Assembly (NCBI GenBank): GCA_963794955.1
Contig: CAWCGF010000005.1
Location: 93,772 to 157,771 of the forward strand
DNA from: JAFDVL01 sp963794955
Lineage (GTDB): Bacteria > Acidobacteriota > Blastocatellia > RBC074
Direction of reading: 5' to 3'
Length of the DNA stretch: 64,000 nt
Below are positions 50,855-59,004 of this stretch, one piece after another (position 1 is the first letter of the stretch; each line of letters starts with the position of its first letter). The notes beneath the pieces were generated by a model. It ran no database searches, was not told the origin of the DNA, and saw nothing but the letters and a program-made list of their open reading frames with translations. The position numbers were made by a program, and so were the translations under genes.

Positions 50855-51304
50855 TTACTTTTTCTTCCGTTGATAACTTGCCCTGATGACTGTTTTGATA
50901 TTGCCACGCACATTGAAATCGCCTTCGAGTTGAAATTCCAGCGGGTCACAGGCTGCGACAAAATCATCCAGAATTTTATTAACGACATGTTCGTGAAAGA
51001 TTTTCACGTTCCGAAAAGAGTTGATGTAAAGCTTGAGCGATTTCAGTTCGATGCAACGCTTATGCGGCACATACATAAGGTACAACGTGGCAAAGTCCGG
51101 GAAATCTGAGAACGGGCAAATCGCGGTGAATTCCGCCGAAGTAAAGTTAATTTCAATGCGCCGCCCCGGATATTCATAAGTGAACGTATCCAGCGGAAAT
51201 AAATTCATTTCTGCAAGTGCAGTTGAGCGGATTTCGAGTTGCGTTTCCGGCGTGATTTCTTTGATGACGGGAAGTTGTGCTTTTGTCTTTTTCTGCTGTT
51301 TCAT
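50855..51304 (-). CDS. queF: QueF, NADPH-dependent preQ0 reductase
   Basis: 149 residues from ATG 51304 (MKQQKKTKAQLPVIKEI), preceded by GAGGG; the longer frame to 51367 lacks support. Catalytic Cys in FTAICPFSDFPDFATLYLMYVPH; further signatures are ELKSLKLYINSFRNVKIFHEHVVNKI and FNVRGNIKT. Type I unimodular length. It reduces 7-cyano-7-deazaguanine to preQ1 in queuosine synthesis. The other queuosine genes are not in the window. Confidence 0.93.
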   Translation of the reverse strand: MKQQKKTKAQLPVIKEITPETQLEIRSTALAEMNLFPLDTFTYEYPGRRIEINFTSAEFTAICPFSDFPDFATLYLMYVPHKRCIELKSLKLYINSFRNVKIFHEHVVNKILDDFVAACDPLEFQLEGDFNVRGNIKTVIRASYQRKKK

Positions 51305-51698
51305 TAAACCCTCGGTTAATTGTGTTACGATGAAAAAAGATTCTAATTCACCGCGCGAGAAACGCAAATACGCGGGGTGCGGGCCTTACGCTCCTTCAGC
51401 AAAGGAAGCCCTTAAGCTCTTGGAACCTGGCTCGTGGGCCTGGGTAGCGACACTTAGGTTGCTCTTTCCAAGTGGGGCAAGGCAGAAAAGTCAAAACCTA
51501 GCGTTGACGCCAGCTAGCTTGCTCGCGTAGAATTCACTGTATTTATTTCCTACCAACTCGGTAAGCCCTGTGAAAGGCAAATGCCTGGTGTGGCATGAAA
51601 AGCCGAGGCTGACAAGAAGCTGATGTGGTTTGAAAAGGCTGATGTGAGCTAATGTTTTCGGGCCGTGGGGGCCCGGTGAGATACCGAGGAGATTTCCT
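51305..51698. other. 394-bp divergent region, hairpin-rich, possible structured RNA
   Basis: It lies between queF (minus) and the GWxTD gene (plus). Inverted repeats include TCCTT/AAGGA near 51391-51405, CTTGGAA/TTCCAAG (51418 and 51467 region) enclosing an AGCGAC/GTTGCT stem, and CGGGCC/GGCCCG near 51660-51680 just before the GWxTD ribosome binding site. A direct repeat GCTGATGTG occurs twice (51620 and 51640 region). I looked for a preQ1 riboswitch and saw no match. Confidence 0.4.
51340..51367 (-). promoter_or_regulatory. Predicted promoter for queF
   Basis: On the minus strand TTGCGT (51367-51362), 16-base spacer, TAGAAT (51345-51340), about 35 bases before the ATG at 51304. Confidence 0.4.
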
Positions 51699-53387
51699 AT
51701 GTCACTAGATTCCAAACGTTCGATTTTGCGCCGGATGGCGCAGGTACTGGTTTGCGCCTTGCTTTCCACCTCGTTTACTGGCTTTGCCCAGGACGATAAG
51801 AAAGACAAAGAAAATGCCAAACGAAGAAAAGAACAACAACGCGCTGCCAGTGGTGAAAGAATGAACAGCGTGTACAAAAGATGGATGGATGATGATGTCG
51901 CGTATATCATCACGGACGAAGAGAAGAAAGTTTTCAAATCGCTCAAGACTGATGATGAGCGCGAGCAATTCATTGAGCAATTCTGGTTGCGACGCGATCC
52001 TGACCCAGACACGGATGTCAACGAATATCGTGAAGAATATTACCAGCGCATCGCCTACGCCAATGAAAATTTCGCCAGTGGTATTCCGGGCTGGAAGACA
52101 GATCGTGGGCGTATCTACATTATGTTCGGCAAGCCCGATGAAAAAGAATCGCATCCGTCGGGTGGTTCCTATAATCGTCCGGTTTGGGAAGGTGGCGGAA
52201 CAACTTCGACTTTTCCGTTTGAAACCTGGTGGTATCGCTATATCGAAGGCGTTGGCTCTGACATTGAAATTGAGTTCGTAGACCCCACTGGTTCCGGCGA
52301 ATATCGCATTGCGCGTAATGCCAATGAAAAAGACGCGCTGCTATACGTGCCGAATGCGGGCTTGACCATGTCCGAACAACTTGGCTTGACGAGCAAAGCG
52401 GATCGCATTGCGGGCTACAACATGAACAATCAGAACGGCAATCAGATGTTTGGGCAACGCGCGAAGGATCAACCCTTTGAGAGACTGGCGCAACTGGTGG
52501 CCTTGCAGCGTGCGCCGAAGGTTAAGTTCAAAGACCTCGAAGCAACGATTGGATTCTCAGAAGACCCCAAGATTAACGTGGATGTGCTTTCTACCGGACT
52601 GGCCATTAACTTTGCCCGCGTGACGGATTCAGCGGTGCTGACTTCCTTCACATTGCAATTGGATAATTCCGATTTGGTTTACAAATCGAGAGGCCCCATT
52701 CAGGAAGCGGCGGCGAACATTCACGCTCGCATCACGAATGTTTCCGGTCGTCGTGCGGCTTTATTTGAGGATGTTGTGACTTCAAATTATTTGCCGGAAC
52801 AATTGGATGCCGGGCAAAAATCCCGGTCGGTTTACAATAAAGACCTGATCCTGCCGCCGGGTACTTACAAGGTTGATCTGGTTGTGCGCGACGTCAATAG
52901 CGGTCGCACCGACATCAAGCATCAAGGCTTTGTGGTGCCGCGTTATAGCGAAAGTGATTTGTCCTCTTCCACGCTCGTGCTGGCATCAAGGCTCGAACCG
53001 CTGGATGGGCGGTTGGCAACGGGGCAATTCGTGCGAGGGCAAATGAAAGTGATTCCGAATGCAACGGCGGAATACAAAGCAGATCAAACCCTCGGCCTTT
53101 ATATGCAGGTGTACAACGTAGCCATTGACCAGGCAACCTTGCGACCGAGTGTAGATATTGAATACATCATCACACATTCGGGCAAAGACAAGGAACTTAT
53201 CAAATTTAAAGAAGATGGTAAGTCTGGAATGAGCGTACTGAATGGTCAGCAAATCACGCTGGCGCGCATAATTTCGCTCAAGCAGCTACAGCCTGGATCG
53301 TATGATGTCGCTGTAAAGGTCACGGACAACGTGGCCGGTAAATCTTTTACGCGGAAAGAAGTTTTTACGGTAATCAAAAGCAGCTAG
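51699..53387 (+). CDS. GWxTD-domain exported protein
   Basis: 562 residues. A signal peptide (about 10-30, ending TGFAQ) and a charged linker precede a GWxTD domain: KRWMDDDVAYIITDEEKKVF, TDDEREQFIEQFWLRRDPDP, EYREEYYQRIAYAN and PGWKTDRGRIYIMFGKPDE. The C-terminal half is beta-rich (Ig-like or macroglobulin-like), with NSGRTDIKHQGFVVPRY. Function is unknown, and GWxTD proteins are abundant in Acidobacteria. GAGGAG lies before the ATG, and a strong hairpin terminator follows. Confidence 0.85.
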   Translation: MSLDSKRSILRRMAQVLVCALLSTSFTGFAQDDKKDKENAKRRKEQQRAASGERMNSVYKRWMDDDVAYIITDEEKKVFKSLKTDDEREQFIEQFWLRRDPDPDTDVNEYREEYYQRIAYANENFASGIPGWKTDRGRIYIMFGKPDEKESHPSGGSYNRPVWEGGGTTSTFPFETWWYRYIEGVGSDIEIEFVDPTGSGEYRIARNANEKDALLYVPNAGLTMSEQLGLTSKADRIAGYNMNNQNGNQMFGQRAKDQPFERLAQLVALQRAPKVKFKDLEATIGFSEDPKINVDVLSTGLAINFARVTDSAVLTSFTLQLDNSDLVYKSRGPIQEAAANIHARITNVSGRRAALFEDVVTSNYLPEQLDAGQKSRSVYNKDLILPPGTYKVDLVVRDVNSGRTDIKHQGFVVPRYSESDLSSSTLVLASRLEPLDGRLATGQFVRGQMKVIPNATAEYKADQTLGLYMQVYNVAIDQATLRPSVDIEYIITHSGKDKELIKFKEDGKSGMSVLNGQQITLARIISLKQLQPGSYDVAVKVTDNVAGKSFTRKEVFTVIKSS

Positions 53388-53400
53388 TTTCTTGCCGTAT

Positions 53401-53440
53401 ACGACAGGCAGGAGGGACGTTCCCTGCTGCCTGTCGTTTC
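53401..53440 (+). terminator. Strong hairpin after the GWxTD gene
   Basis: An 11-bp perfect stem (53401-53411 with 53427-53437) is extended inside by AGGGA/TCCCT around a short loop, with a G-G mismatch. It is followed by TTTCTC. It begins 14 bases after the stop codon. The U-tract is short. Confidence 0.75.
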
Positions 53441-53501
53441 TCGCATCCCACATTTCGCCCCGCCTGAATCACGCGCAGGATTCACTCTTGAGATTTAATT
53501 T

Positions 53502-54488
53502 ATGCCGCTCGTCCCTTCGTCCTTCGTCGGATGCACAACAAAATACGTCCTGAGTTGCTTATTTCTACTGAGCCTCTGCTTCGGTTCGATAAGGGAGGCT
53601 ATCGGTCAAATTCCTTCCGATCCAACTAATCCAACTAAACGGCCTGTAGCGTCGGAAAAACAAATCAATTCCGATCTTAAACTCTTGCTCAGCGATTACT
53701 ACACGGGCAAACCTGTCCGCGCCAAAATCGTAATTCCGGCCAATGAACGCGGCATTGAAGTGCTGGATGGGCAGCTCAAAATTTATCCTTTGCCTGAAGT
53801 GACGGCGGCGGTACAGCCGGGCGAATTGGTGCTCATCAAAGAACTGCGCTTTAAGAACAAGGAAATCGAAGTGCGCTTTGAGGCTGAACGTTTGCAAGAA
53901 ACGACGACCGCTGCACCGCCCCTGGCGATACCGGGACTAGCGCCTGTGGGCCCACATGGTTCGGATGCGACAGTTGGCCCACCGTCGGCGGCCTTAGTCG
54001 CAAGAACTGGTGCCAAGTCCAGCAGGCCCTTGCCTGACCCGCGCGTCGTCTTGCGGTTCAGCCGCGAGATTGAAACACGCGATCTCAATCTGCAAAGCAT
54101 CAATCGTTTGCTCGCTCCTGCTGTAGAAGTAATGATGCTTTCCCCAATTCCTTTGTCTGCACCTACCACTACCGCCACCTCACGCCCAACGGCAAGTGAA
54201 CGCGCGCAACAAACTGCCGTAGAGCAAGGCATTCAGGTGGCTCCTGTAACGGGTGATTTAGTGGGAGCTTCAGCGGGCGTTGGCGAGTTAGTGATTGAAT
54301 GTTCTGTGCCTGGGGTACGGTTGTACATTGATGGCACGTTCAGTGGAACAGCACCTCGCACAGTGCAGTTAATGATGGGTGTGCATACAGTTCTAGTCGT
54401 CGCGCCCGGTCAGCGTCAATTTGAGCAGAAGTTTTTCCTCCCGGCAGGTAAAGTTTCCACCATCCAGGCTGAGTTCAATCAAAAATGA
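53502..54488 (+). CDS. Exported PEGA-domain protein
   Basis: 328 residues. A hydrophobic signal region at about 13-32 (YVLSCLFLLSLCFGSI) is followed by a mature part beginning near QIPSDPTNP. A beta-rich body (residues about 55-130) leads to a Pro/Ala/Thr-rich linker and a C-terminal PEGA domain (GELVIECSVPGVRLYIDGT, GTAPRTVQLMMGVHTVLV). PEGA domains are beta modules of surface proteins. The gene follows the GWxTD terminator by about 60 bases. Confidence 0.75.
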   Translation: MPLVPSSFVGCTTKYVLSCLFLLSLCFGSIREAIGQIPSDPTNPTKRPVASEKQINSDLKLLLSDYYTGKPVRAKIVIPANERGIEVLDGQLKIYPLPEVTAAVQPGELVLIKELRFKNKEIEVRFEAERLQETTTAAPPLAIPGLAPVGPHGSDATVGPPSAALVARTGAKSSRPLPDPRVVLRFSREIETRDLNLQSINRLLAPAVEVMMLSPIPLSAPTTTATSRPTASERAQQTAVEQGIQVAPVTGDLVGASAGVGELVIECSVPGVRLYIDGTFSGTAPRTVQLMMGVHTVLVVAPGQRQFEQKFFLPAGKVSTIQAEFNQK

Positions 54489-54585
54489 GCGATAAGTCGT
54501 TGGCCATTAGCTTTTAGCACAACCTCCATTACAATCCGATTTCCACAGCAGTATTTTCACGCTAATGGCTGAAAGCTAATCGCTT
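54488..54585. repeat. Heptamer-armed palindrome directly before the MFS gene
   Basis: Left arm about 54488-54515 with GCCATTA, GCTTTTA words; right arm 54561-54585 with GCTAATG, GCTGAAA, GCTAATC, GCTTGTT words. They are approximate inverted copies (AGCGAT...GCCATTAGC with GCTAATGGC...AATCGCTT). The right arm ends 3 bases before the ATG at 54589, so the initiation region is enclosed. Confidence 0.65.
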
Positions 54586-54588
54586 GTT

Positions 54589-55797
54589 ATGAAAATCTCC
54601 CGCGCTCAATGGAACACGTTATTTGCTGCCCAGGCCGGATGGATGTTGGATGCGATGGATGCCATGCTCTATTCCTTCGCCCTGACGACGCTGATGGGTG
54701 AGTTCGGCTTAAGTAGTACGCAAGCTGGCAGTGTAGCTTCAGCAACGCTATTGACCGCTGCGATTGGTGGTATTGGCTTTGGCATTCTGGCCGACCGCAT
54801 TGGGCGAAAAACCTCCCTTTCGCTGACGCTCCTAATCTATTCGCTGGCCAGCGCGGGCACAGCAACAGTGGGGTTGATTCCAATTTCGCCGCTTGTGCAA
54901 TTGATTTTCTGGCGCGGCTTATTGGGTTTTGGGATGGGCGGCGAATGGGCGTGCGGAGCGGCGTTGGTGGCAGAAAGCTGGCCTGCTGAATTGCGCGGGC
55001 GCGCGATTGCGATTATGCAATCGGGCTGGGCAATTGGCTACATTCTAGCGGCCTTGCTGGCAGCGGCATTTTTACCGAATTGGCGATTGTTGTTCGTGAT
55101 TGGGTTGTTTCCGGCGCTGCTGACCTTGTGGGTGCGCAGGCACGTACCGGAAACATTGGACGAAGAGCATAAACAAAATCCGGCTTCGCCGCTCGAAGTG
55201 TTCGCCCCAGCGTTTCGCAAATTCACGTTGCGCGCGGGCAGCGTGGCGATTTGCGTGCTCATCGCATATTGGGGCGTGTTTACGTGGTTGCCGGGCTTTC
55301 TGGCTTCACCAGTCGAACGCGGCGGCGCGGGGATGAGCATTGTGCGCAGCACGTGGTGGATTATCCCCGTGCAAATCGGCGCATTCTTTGGCTACTTGAG
55401 TTTTGGCGTGATTGCCGATTGGCTGGGACGCAAACCAGCCTTCATTTTGTATCTGCTCATCACGGCGATTGTGACGCCAATTTATGGCTTGAATGCGACG
55501 AATCAAACATTGCTGATGACGCTCGGGCCGGTGCTGGGCTTTTTCGGTTCGGGCTATTTCGGCATTTTCGGCGCGATGGTTTCCGAGCTGTTTCCCCAAC
55601 GGATTCGCGCAACAGCACTTGGCGTGATTTACAACATCGGGCGTGCTGTCAGCGCGACTTCCCCCTGGTTGGTCGGCGCTATCGCCGAGCGCAAAGGGGT
55701 TGGCAGCGCGCTGGGTGTGACGTCGTTGTTTTTGGTGGCAGGCGCAGCCTTGATGTTGACCTTGCCTGAAACGCGCGGAAAACAACTCGAAGCCTAA
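54589..55797 (+). CDS. MFS transporter (sugar or aromatic acid:H+ type)
   Basis: 402 residues, about 12 transmembrane helices. The A-type motif GILADRIGRKTSLSLTLLIY lies between helices 2 and 3, and a corresponding GVIADWLGRKPAFILYLLI occurs in the second half. FGMGGEWACGAALVAESWPAELRGRA is typical of the AAHS/sialate branch. The substrate is unknown. The start is ATG 54589, with the repeat palindrome replacing an ordinary ribosome binding site. Confidence 0.88.
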   Translation: MKISRAQWNTLFAAQAGWMLDAMDAMLYSFALTTLMGEFGLSSTQAGSVASATLLTAAIGGIGFGILADRIGRKTSLSLTLLIYSLASAGTATVGLIPISPLVQLIFWRGLLGFGMGGEWACGAALVAESWPAELRGRAIAIMQSGWAIGYILAALLAAAFLPNWRLLFVIGLFPALLTLWVRRHVPETLDEEHKQNPASPLEVFAPAFRKFTLRAGSVAICVLIAYWGVFTWLPGFLASPVERGGAGMSIVRSTWWIIPVQIGAFFGYLSFGVIADWLGRKPAFILYLLITAIVTPIYGLNATNQTLLMTLGPVLGFFGSGYFGIFGAMVSELFPQRIRATALGVIYNIGRAVSATSPWLVGAIAERKGVGSALGVTSLFLVAGAALMLTLPETRGKQLEA

Positions 55798-55827
55798 GTC
55801 GCCATCGCAATCATTTCTCTTCGGCGC

Positions 55828-55833
55828 TATAAT
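55828..55833 (+). promoter_or_regulatory. TATAAT-like -10 before the DinB gene
   Basis: Perfect TATAAT lies within a GGCGC/GCGCC hairpin 55 bases before the DinB ATG. No good -35 lies 16-18 bases upstream. It may be a chance match or a promoter needing an activator. Confidence 0.3.
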
Positions 55834-55888
55834 TTGCGCCGTCGCAAAACTCATTTATCCACTAACCAAACGAACGAAAGGAAAAGTC

Positions 55889-56356
55889 ATGTCCGCACCT
55901 GCATCACATATTGATCCCTTTATCGCCAACTGGAATCGTGTTCACAAACAAAGCGTGAGCATCATGAAATCAGCGCCCAACGACAAATACGATTGGAAGC
56001 CTGCGGATTCGGCGATGCCGCTCGGCGAATTGATGAATCATTTGTACATCGCCGAATCCTTGTTCATTGACTCCGCGATGACGGGGGGATTCAAGCCGGA
56101 AAATTTGCCGAAGGCCATCAACGATACCGATGAATTGATCGCGGCTTTTGACCAACTCCACCAGGAAGGCGTAGCGAAAATTGCCGCGCTCACGCAGGAA
56201 CAAATGAGCGAAACGATTGCGCCGTTTGGCCCAGAGAAAGCCATGCCACGTTCGTTCCTGATGAATGTCATGCTCGAACATGAGATTCATCATCGCGGTC
56301 AGTTGTACACGTATCTGCGCATTATTGGTTGTGAATGCCCCCCGCTATTTGGCTAA
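55889..56356 (+). CDS. DinB-family (four-helix bundle) protein
   Basis: 155 residues. The DinB metal-site pattern is visible: the His of GELMNHLYIAES and the late His pair of VMLEHEIHHRGQLYTYLRI. Members are thiol-dependent or metal-binding enzymes and stress proteins; exact activity is unknown. GAAAGGAAA lies before the ATG. Confidence 0.88.
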   Translation: MSAPASHIDPFIANWNRVHKQSVSIMKSAPNDKYDWKPADSAMPLGELMNHLYIAESLFIDSAMTGGFKPENLPKAINDTDELIAAFDQLHQEGVAKIAALTQEQMSETIAPFGPEKAMPRSFLMNVMLEHEIHHRGQLYTYLRIIGCECPPLFG

Positions 56357-56364
56357 AGACTTTT

Positions 56365-56466
56365 CAGACAGGATTGACAGGATTAGAAAACAGGATTGAC
56401 AGGATGATTTGGGAAGGTATTTCCCCTGTCCTGTAAATCCTGAAGCAATCTTGTCAATCCTGTCTG
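56365..56466. repeat. Inverted repeat with 9-base tandem words before the alkyltransferase-like gene
   Basis: Left arm 56365-56384 and right arm 56447-56466 pair in 19 of 20 bases. The arms consist of CAGGATTGA-type 9-base words, repeated again inside. It lies 14 bases before the ATG at 56481, in the same position as the heptamer palindromes. Confidence 0.75.
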
Positions 56467-56480
56467 TTTTGGGGCAAACA

Positions 56481-56891
56481 ATGGCAAAAAACATAATCGG
56501 CAACGCTGTCAAAGATCGCCCACGCGATGATCCGAGCTTCCGCGAACGCGCGTATGAATTAGTGTTGCGCATTCCGGCGGGGCATGTGATGAGCTACGGC
56601 CTGGTCGCAAAAGTGTTAGGCATCGGCTACGACGCGCGGGCGATTGGCAACATTATGTACGCCACTCCCGACGATGGCCGCAGCATCCCCTGGCATCGCG
56701 TAATCAACGCACAAGGCGGCTGTTCGACTGCCGGACAAACGTCGCCCCCTGATTTGCAACAACGATTGCTCGAAACAGAAGGCATTGTCTTCAATGACAA
56801 AGGCAAATGCGACTTGGAAAAATATCTCTGGACGCCGCCGGAATACGAAGCGGAAGCCAAATTGCGCAAGCAAGGAAATCTGTTCGGGTAG
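56481..56891 (+). CDS. Alkyltransferase-like protein (ATL, MGMT homologue lacking the Cys)
   Basis: 136 residues from ATG 56481. The O6-alkylguanine transferase C-terminal fold is clear (ELVLRIPAGHVMSYGLVAKVLG ... ARAIGNIMYATPDDG), but the active PCHRV is PWHRV here, so the acceptor Cys is replaced by Trp. ATL proteins bind O6-alkylguanine and hand it to nucleotide excision repair. It keeps the DNA-binding helix and the Arg finger region, so it is probably functional in that sense. Confidence 0.85.
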   Translation: MAKNIIGNAVKDRPRDDPSFRERAYELVLRIPAGHVMSYGLVAKVLGIGYDARAIGNIMYATPDDGRSIPWHRVINAQGGCSTAGQTSPPDLQQRLLETEGIVFNDKGKCDLEKYLWTPPEYEAEAKLRKQGNLFG

Positions 56892-56937
56892 GAACGCCAA
56901 CGCGACGAACGCTATTTACTGAGAGGAGAAAGTCACT

Positions 56938-57879
56938 ATGCCCGCGAGCAAGATTATTTTCCAGATTTGCCTGCTTTGCGCCTCATTGCTTACATTCGCC
57001 CAGCCGCGTCCGGCCTCCGCCAACAAAACATTCACGCATCCTAAAGGCTTCAGCTTGCAGCACCCGGCAGATTGGCGAGTGGAAAGCAAGGCAGAATTTG
57101 CGCAATTGCTACCGCCCGGTCTGACCGCTGAAGATCAAACCGAAAACATTCGTGTCTTAACCGAAGCCGTTCCTGTAGACGCGGCTGATCCGCGCTTTAC
57201 GGCTGAACTCGAGCAACTCGCGGCACAGCTTCCTGGCTTTAGTAAACTCGGCCCTACACAAAATTACAAAACCAAAAGCGGCAGCGGCGTGCGTGCTATC
57301 TGGGTCAACACGAATCAGACAAACGGACAACCAATTCAAATTCGCATGTATGCAACAACGCTGAATGGATTGGCGATTGTCGTGTTTGCCGCAGGCTTGC
57401 CAAATAAACTGGAGGCGCACGAAACAATCCTGCGCGACATCGCGGCCAGCGTTGCGCCGCCCGCCGCAACAGCAGCAACCAGTACAACACGCCGCGAAGT
57501 CGCTCCCGCCGCCAATGATCGCTCGTCTTTAGCACAACAATGGCTACAACGCTTGCGCGGCAAAAAGCTGACCATGCTCAGCAGCTACAACAGCGGTGGC
57601 GGAGGTGGCGGGATGAGCAGTAAGACGGAAATTTATTTGCTCGCGGATGGCTCCTTTCAGGCACGTTCAGAAAGTTCGGTTTCGATTTATGTGCCCGGCG
57701 CAAATGGCGGATCGAGTGGCGTGCAAAAGGCGGCTGGAACTTGGCGCATCTACGCCAAAGACGGGCAACCCCTGCTGGAAATGAAATACGAGAATGGTCA
57801 GACAGAAACAAATTCCCTAAAAGCCAACGGCGAGCAAACTTTCATCAATGGCAAGCGTTGGTTTGTCACCGAGCAATAA
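56938..57879 (+). CDS. Exported protein with a PsbP/Mog1-like N-terminal domain
   Basis: 313 residues. A signal peptide (about 1-27, ending PASAN) precedes FTHPKGFSLQHPADWRVESK, typical of the PsbP-like domain, and an Ala/Thr-rich linker (about 180-195). The C-terminal half contains a glycine run and a lipocalin-like SSKTEIYLLADGSFQARSES ... GTWRIYAKDGQPLLEMKY. Function is unknown. AGGAGA lies before the ATG. Confidence 0.75.
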   Translation: MPASKIIFQICLLCASLLTFAQPRPASANKTFTHPKGFSLQHPADWRVESKAEFAQLLPPGLTAEDQTENIRVLTEAVPVDAADPRFTAELEQLAAQLPGFSKLGPTQNYKTKSGSGVRAIWVNTNQTNGQPIQIRMYATTLNGLAIVVFAAGLPNKLEAHETILRDIAASVAPPAATAATSTTRREVAPAANDRSSLAQQWLQRLRGKKLTMLSSYNSGGGGGGMSSKTEIYLLADGSFQARSESSVSIYVPGANGGSSGVQKAAGTWRIYAKDGQPLLEMKYENGQTETNSLKANGEQTFINGKRWFVTEQ

Positions 57880-57899
57880 GCCCCAAGGAAAAATCTCCA

Positions 57900-58301
57900 A
57901 TGGAAAACAAACAAGCCCCCTATCCCGTCAGTAAGCCCGCCTATTCCGTCGCGCATCACATGGTCACGACGGCATTTGAGTTGCCGGGCTTTCGCCTTGT
58001 TCGCAACCTCGGCGTTGTGCGTGGCATCACTGTGCGCTCACGCTCCATCTTTGGCACTATCGGCGCAGGCTTTCAAACGATGGTCGGCGGGAACATTTCC
58101 ATCTATACCAAGCTCTGCGAACAGGCGCGCGAAGAAGCCTTTGAAATTATGATTCAACACGCCTCGGAAATCGGCGCGAACGGCATTATCGGGGCGCGCT
58201 ATGACGCCAACGAAATTGGTGCTGGCGTGACAGAAGTGCTGGCCTATGGCACCGCCGTTATTGTCCAGCCGATTGAAGCGGCGGGCTATCAACAATCCTG
58301 A
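57900..58301 (+). CDS. YbjQ/UPF0145-family protein
   Basis: 133 residues from ATG 57900. The family pattern is clear: VTTAFELPGFRLVRNLGVVRGITVRSRS, the GGN/GANGIIGARYDANEI block and YGTAVIVQPI. Family proteins form pentamers; function is not established. It lies 20 bases after the preceding gene, on the same strand. Confidence 0.9.
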   Translation: MENKQAPYPVSKPAYSVAHHMVTTAFELPGFRLVRNLGVVRGITVRSRSIFGTIGAGFQTMVGGNISIYTKLCEQAREEAFEIMIQHASEIGANGIIGARYDANEIGAGVTEVLAYGTAVIVQPIEAAGYQQS

Positions 58302-58308
58302 CTCCGCC

Positions 58309-58980
58309 ATGAACAAGGCTATTCCCTCAAATATTGCGCGTTTCATTTGGCTTTGGCTGCTCTTAGGCTGCATCTTTGTTGCTGTTCCCGCGCAACGGAA
58401 AAAAGCTACGAAAGTAGTTTCCAAACCCGCTATGGCGAAAACCTATTCTATGTTAGCCGCGCAAAGCCAACTCTCACTTACCTTGATGCAGGAAGGACTA
58501 CTGCGCACAATTCATCCGACGCATCATGTTGGCGTCAAAAACTTCACCGGGCGCATTCAATTGCCCGCCGATGAAAGCAAAGCCACTGCCGAGCTTGATG
58601 CTGAGGCGAAATCGTTCGTCAATATTGACAAGAACATGAGCGACTTCGAGCGCAGCGGCTTTCATAAAGTTTTGCAGGAGGATGTACTGGCAAGCGAACG
58701 GCATCCCACGATCAAGTTTCGCTCCGTTTCGGTCAGCAACATCCAGAAGTCCGGCGACCATCGTAGCTTTACATTGAATGGCGATTTAACGTTGCGCGGT
58801 GTGACCAAACGCGTGTCCTTGCCTATCAAAGTTACGCTCAACAATAATCAACTCCGCGCTACAGGCGAAGGCACAATCAAGCAAACCGATTTTGGTATCA
58901 CGCCGTATTCCGGCGGACTCGGCACGATCAAGATGGGCGATCAACTCAAAGTCAGTTTCGTCATTGTCGCCACTTCATAA
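58309..58980 (+). CDS. YceI-like lipocalin-type exported protein
   Basis: 223 residues from ATG 58309. A hydrophobic segment (about 10-25, ending VPAQ) precedes the YceI domain: SLTLMQEGLLRTIHPTHHVGVKNF, VLQEDVLASERHPTIKFRS, GDLTLRGVTKRVSLPIKV and the terminal GGLGTIKMGDQLKVSFVI. YceI proteins bind isoprenoids in a beta-barrel. It starts 7 bases after the YbjQ gene. Confidence 0.88.
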   Translation: MNKAIPSNIARFIWLWLLLGCIFVAVPAQRKKATKVVSKPAMAKTYSMLAAQSQLSLTLMQEGLLRTIHPTHHVGVKNFTGRIQLPADESKATAELDAEAKSFVNIDKNMSDFERSGFHKVLQEDVLASERHPTIKFRSVSVSNIQKSGDHRSFTLNGDLTLRGVTKRVSLPIKVTLNNNQLRATGEGTIKQTDFGITPYSGGLGTIKMGDQLKVSFVIVATS

Positions 58981-59004
58981 GACGAACAAGTTGGGAGGTC
59001 TTCT

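Noticed and set aside
51305..51370. A preQ1 riboswitch upstream of queF
   Set aside because: No short hairpin with an A-rich tail of the known preQ1 type was found on the minus strand between the promoter and the ATG.
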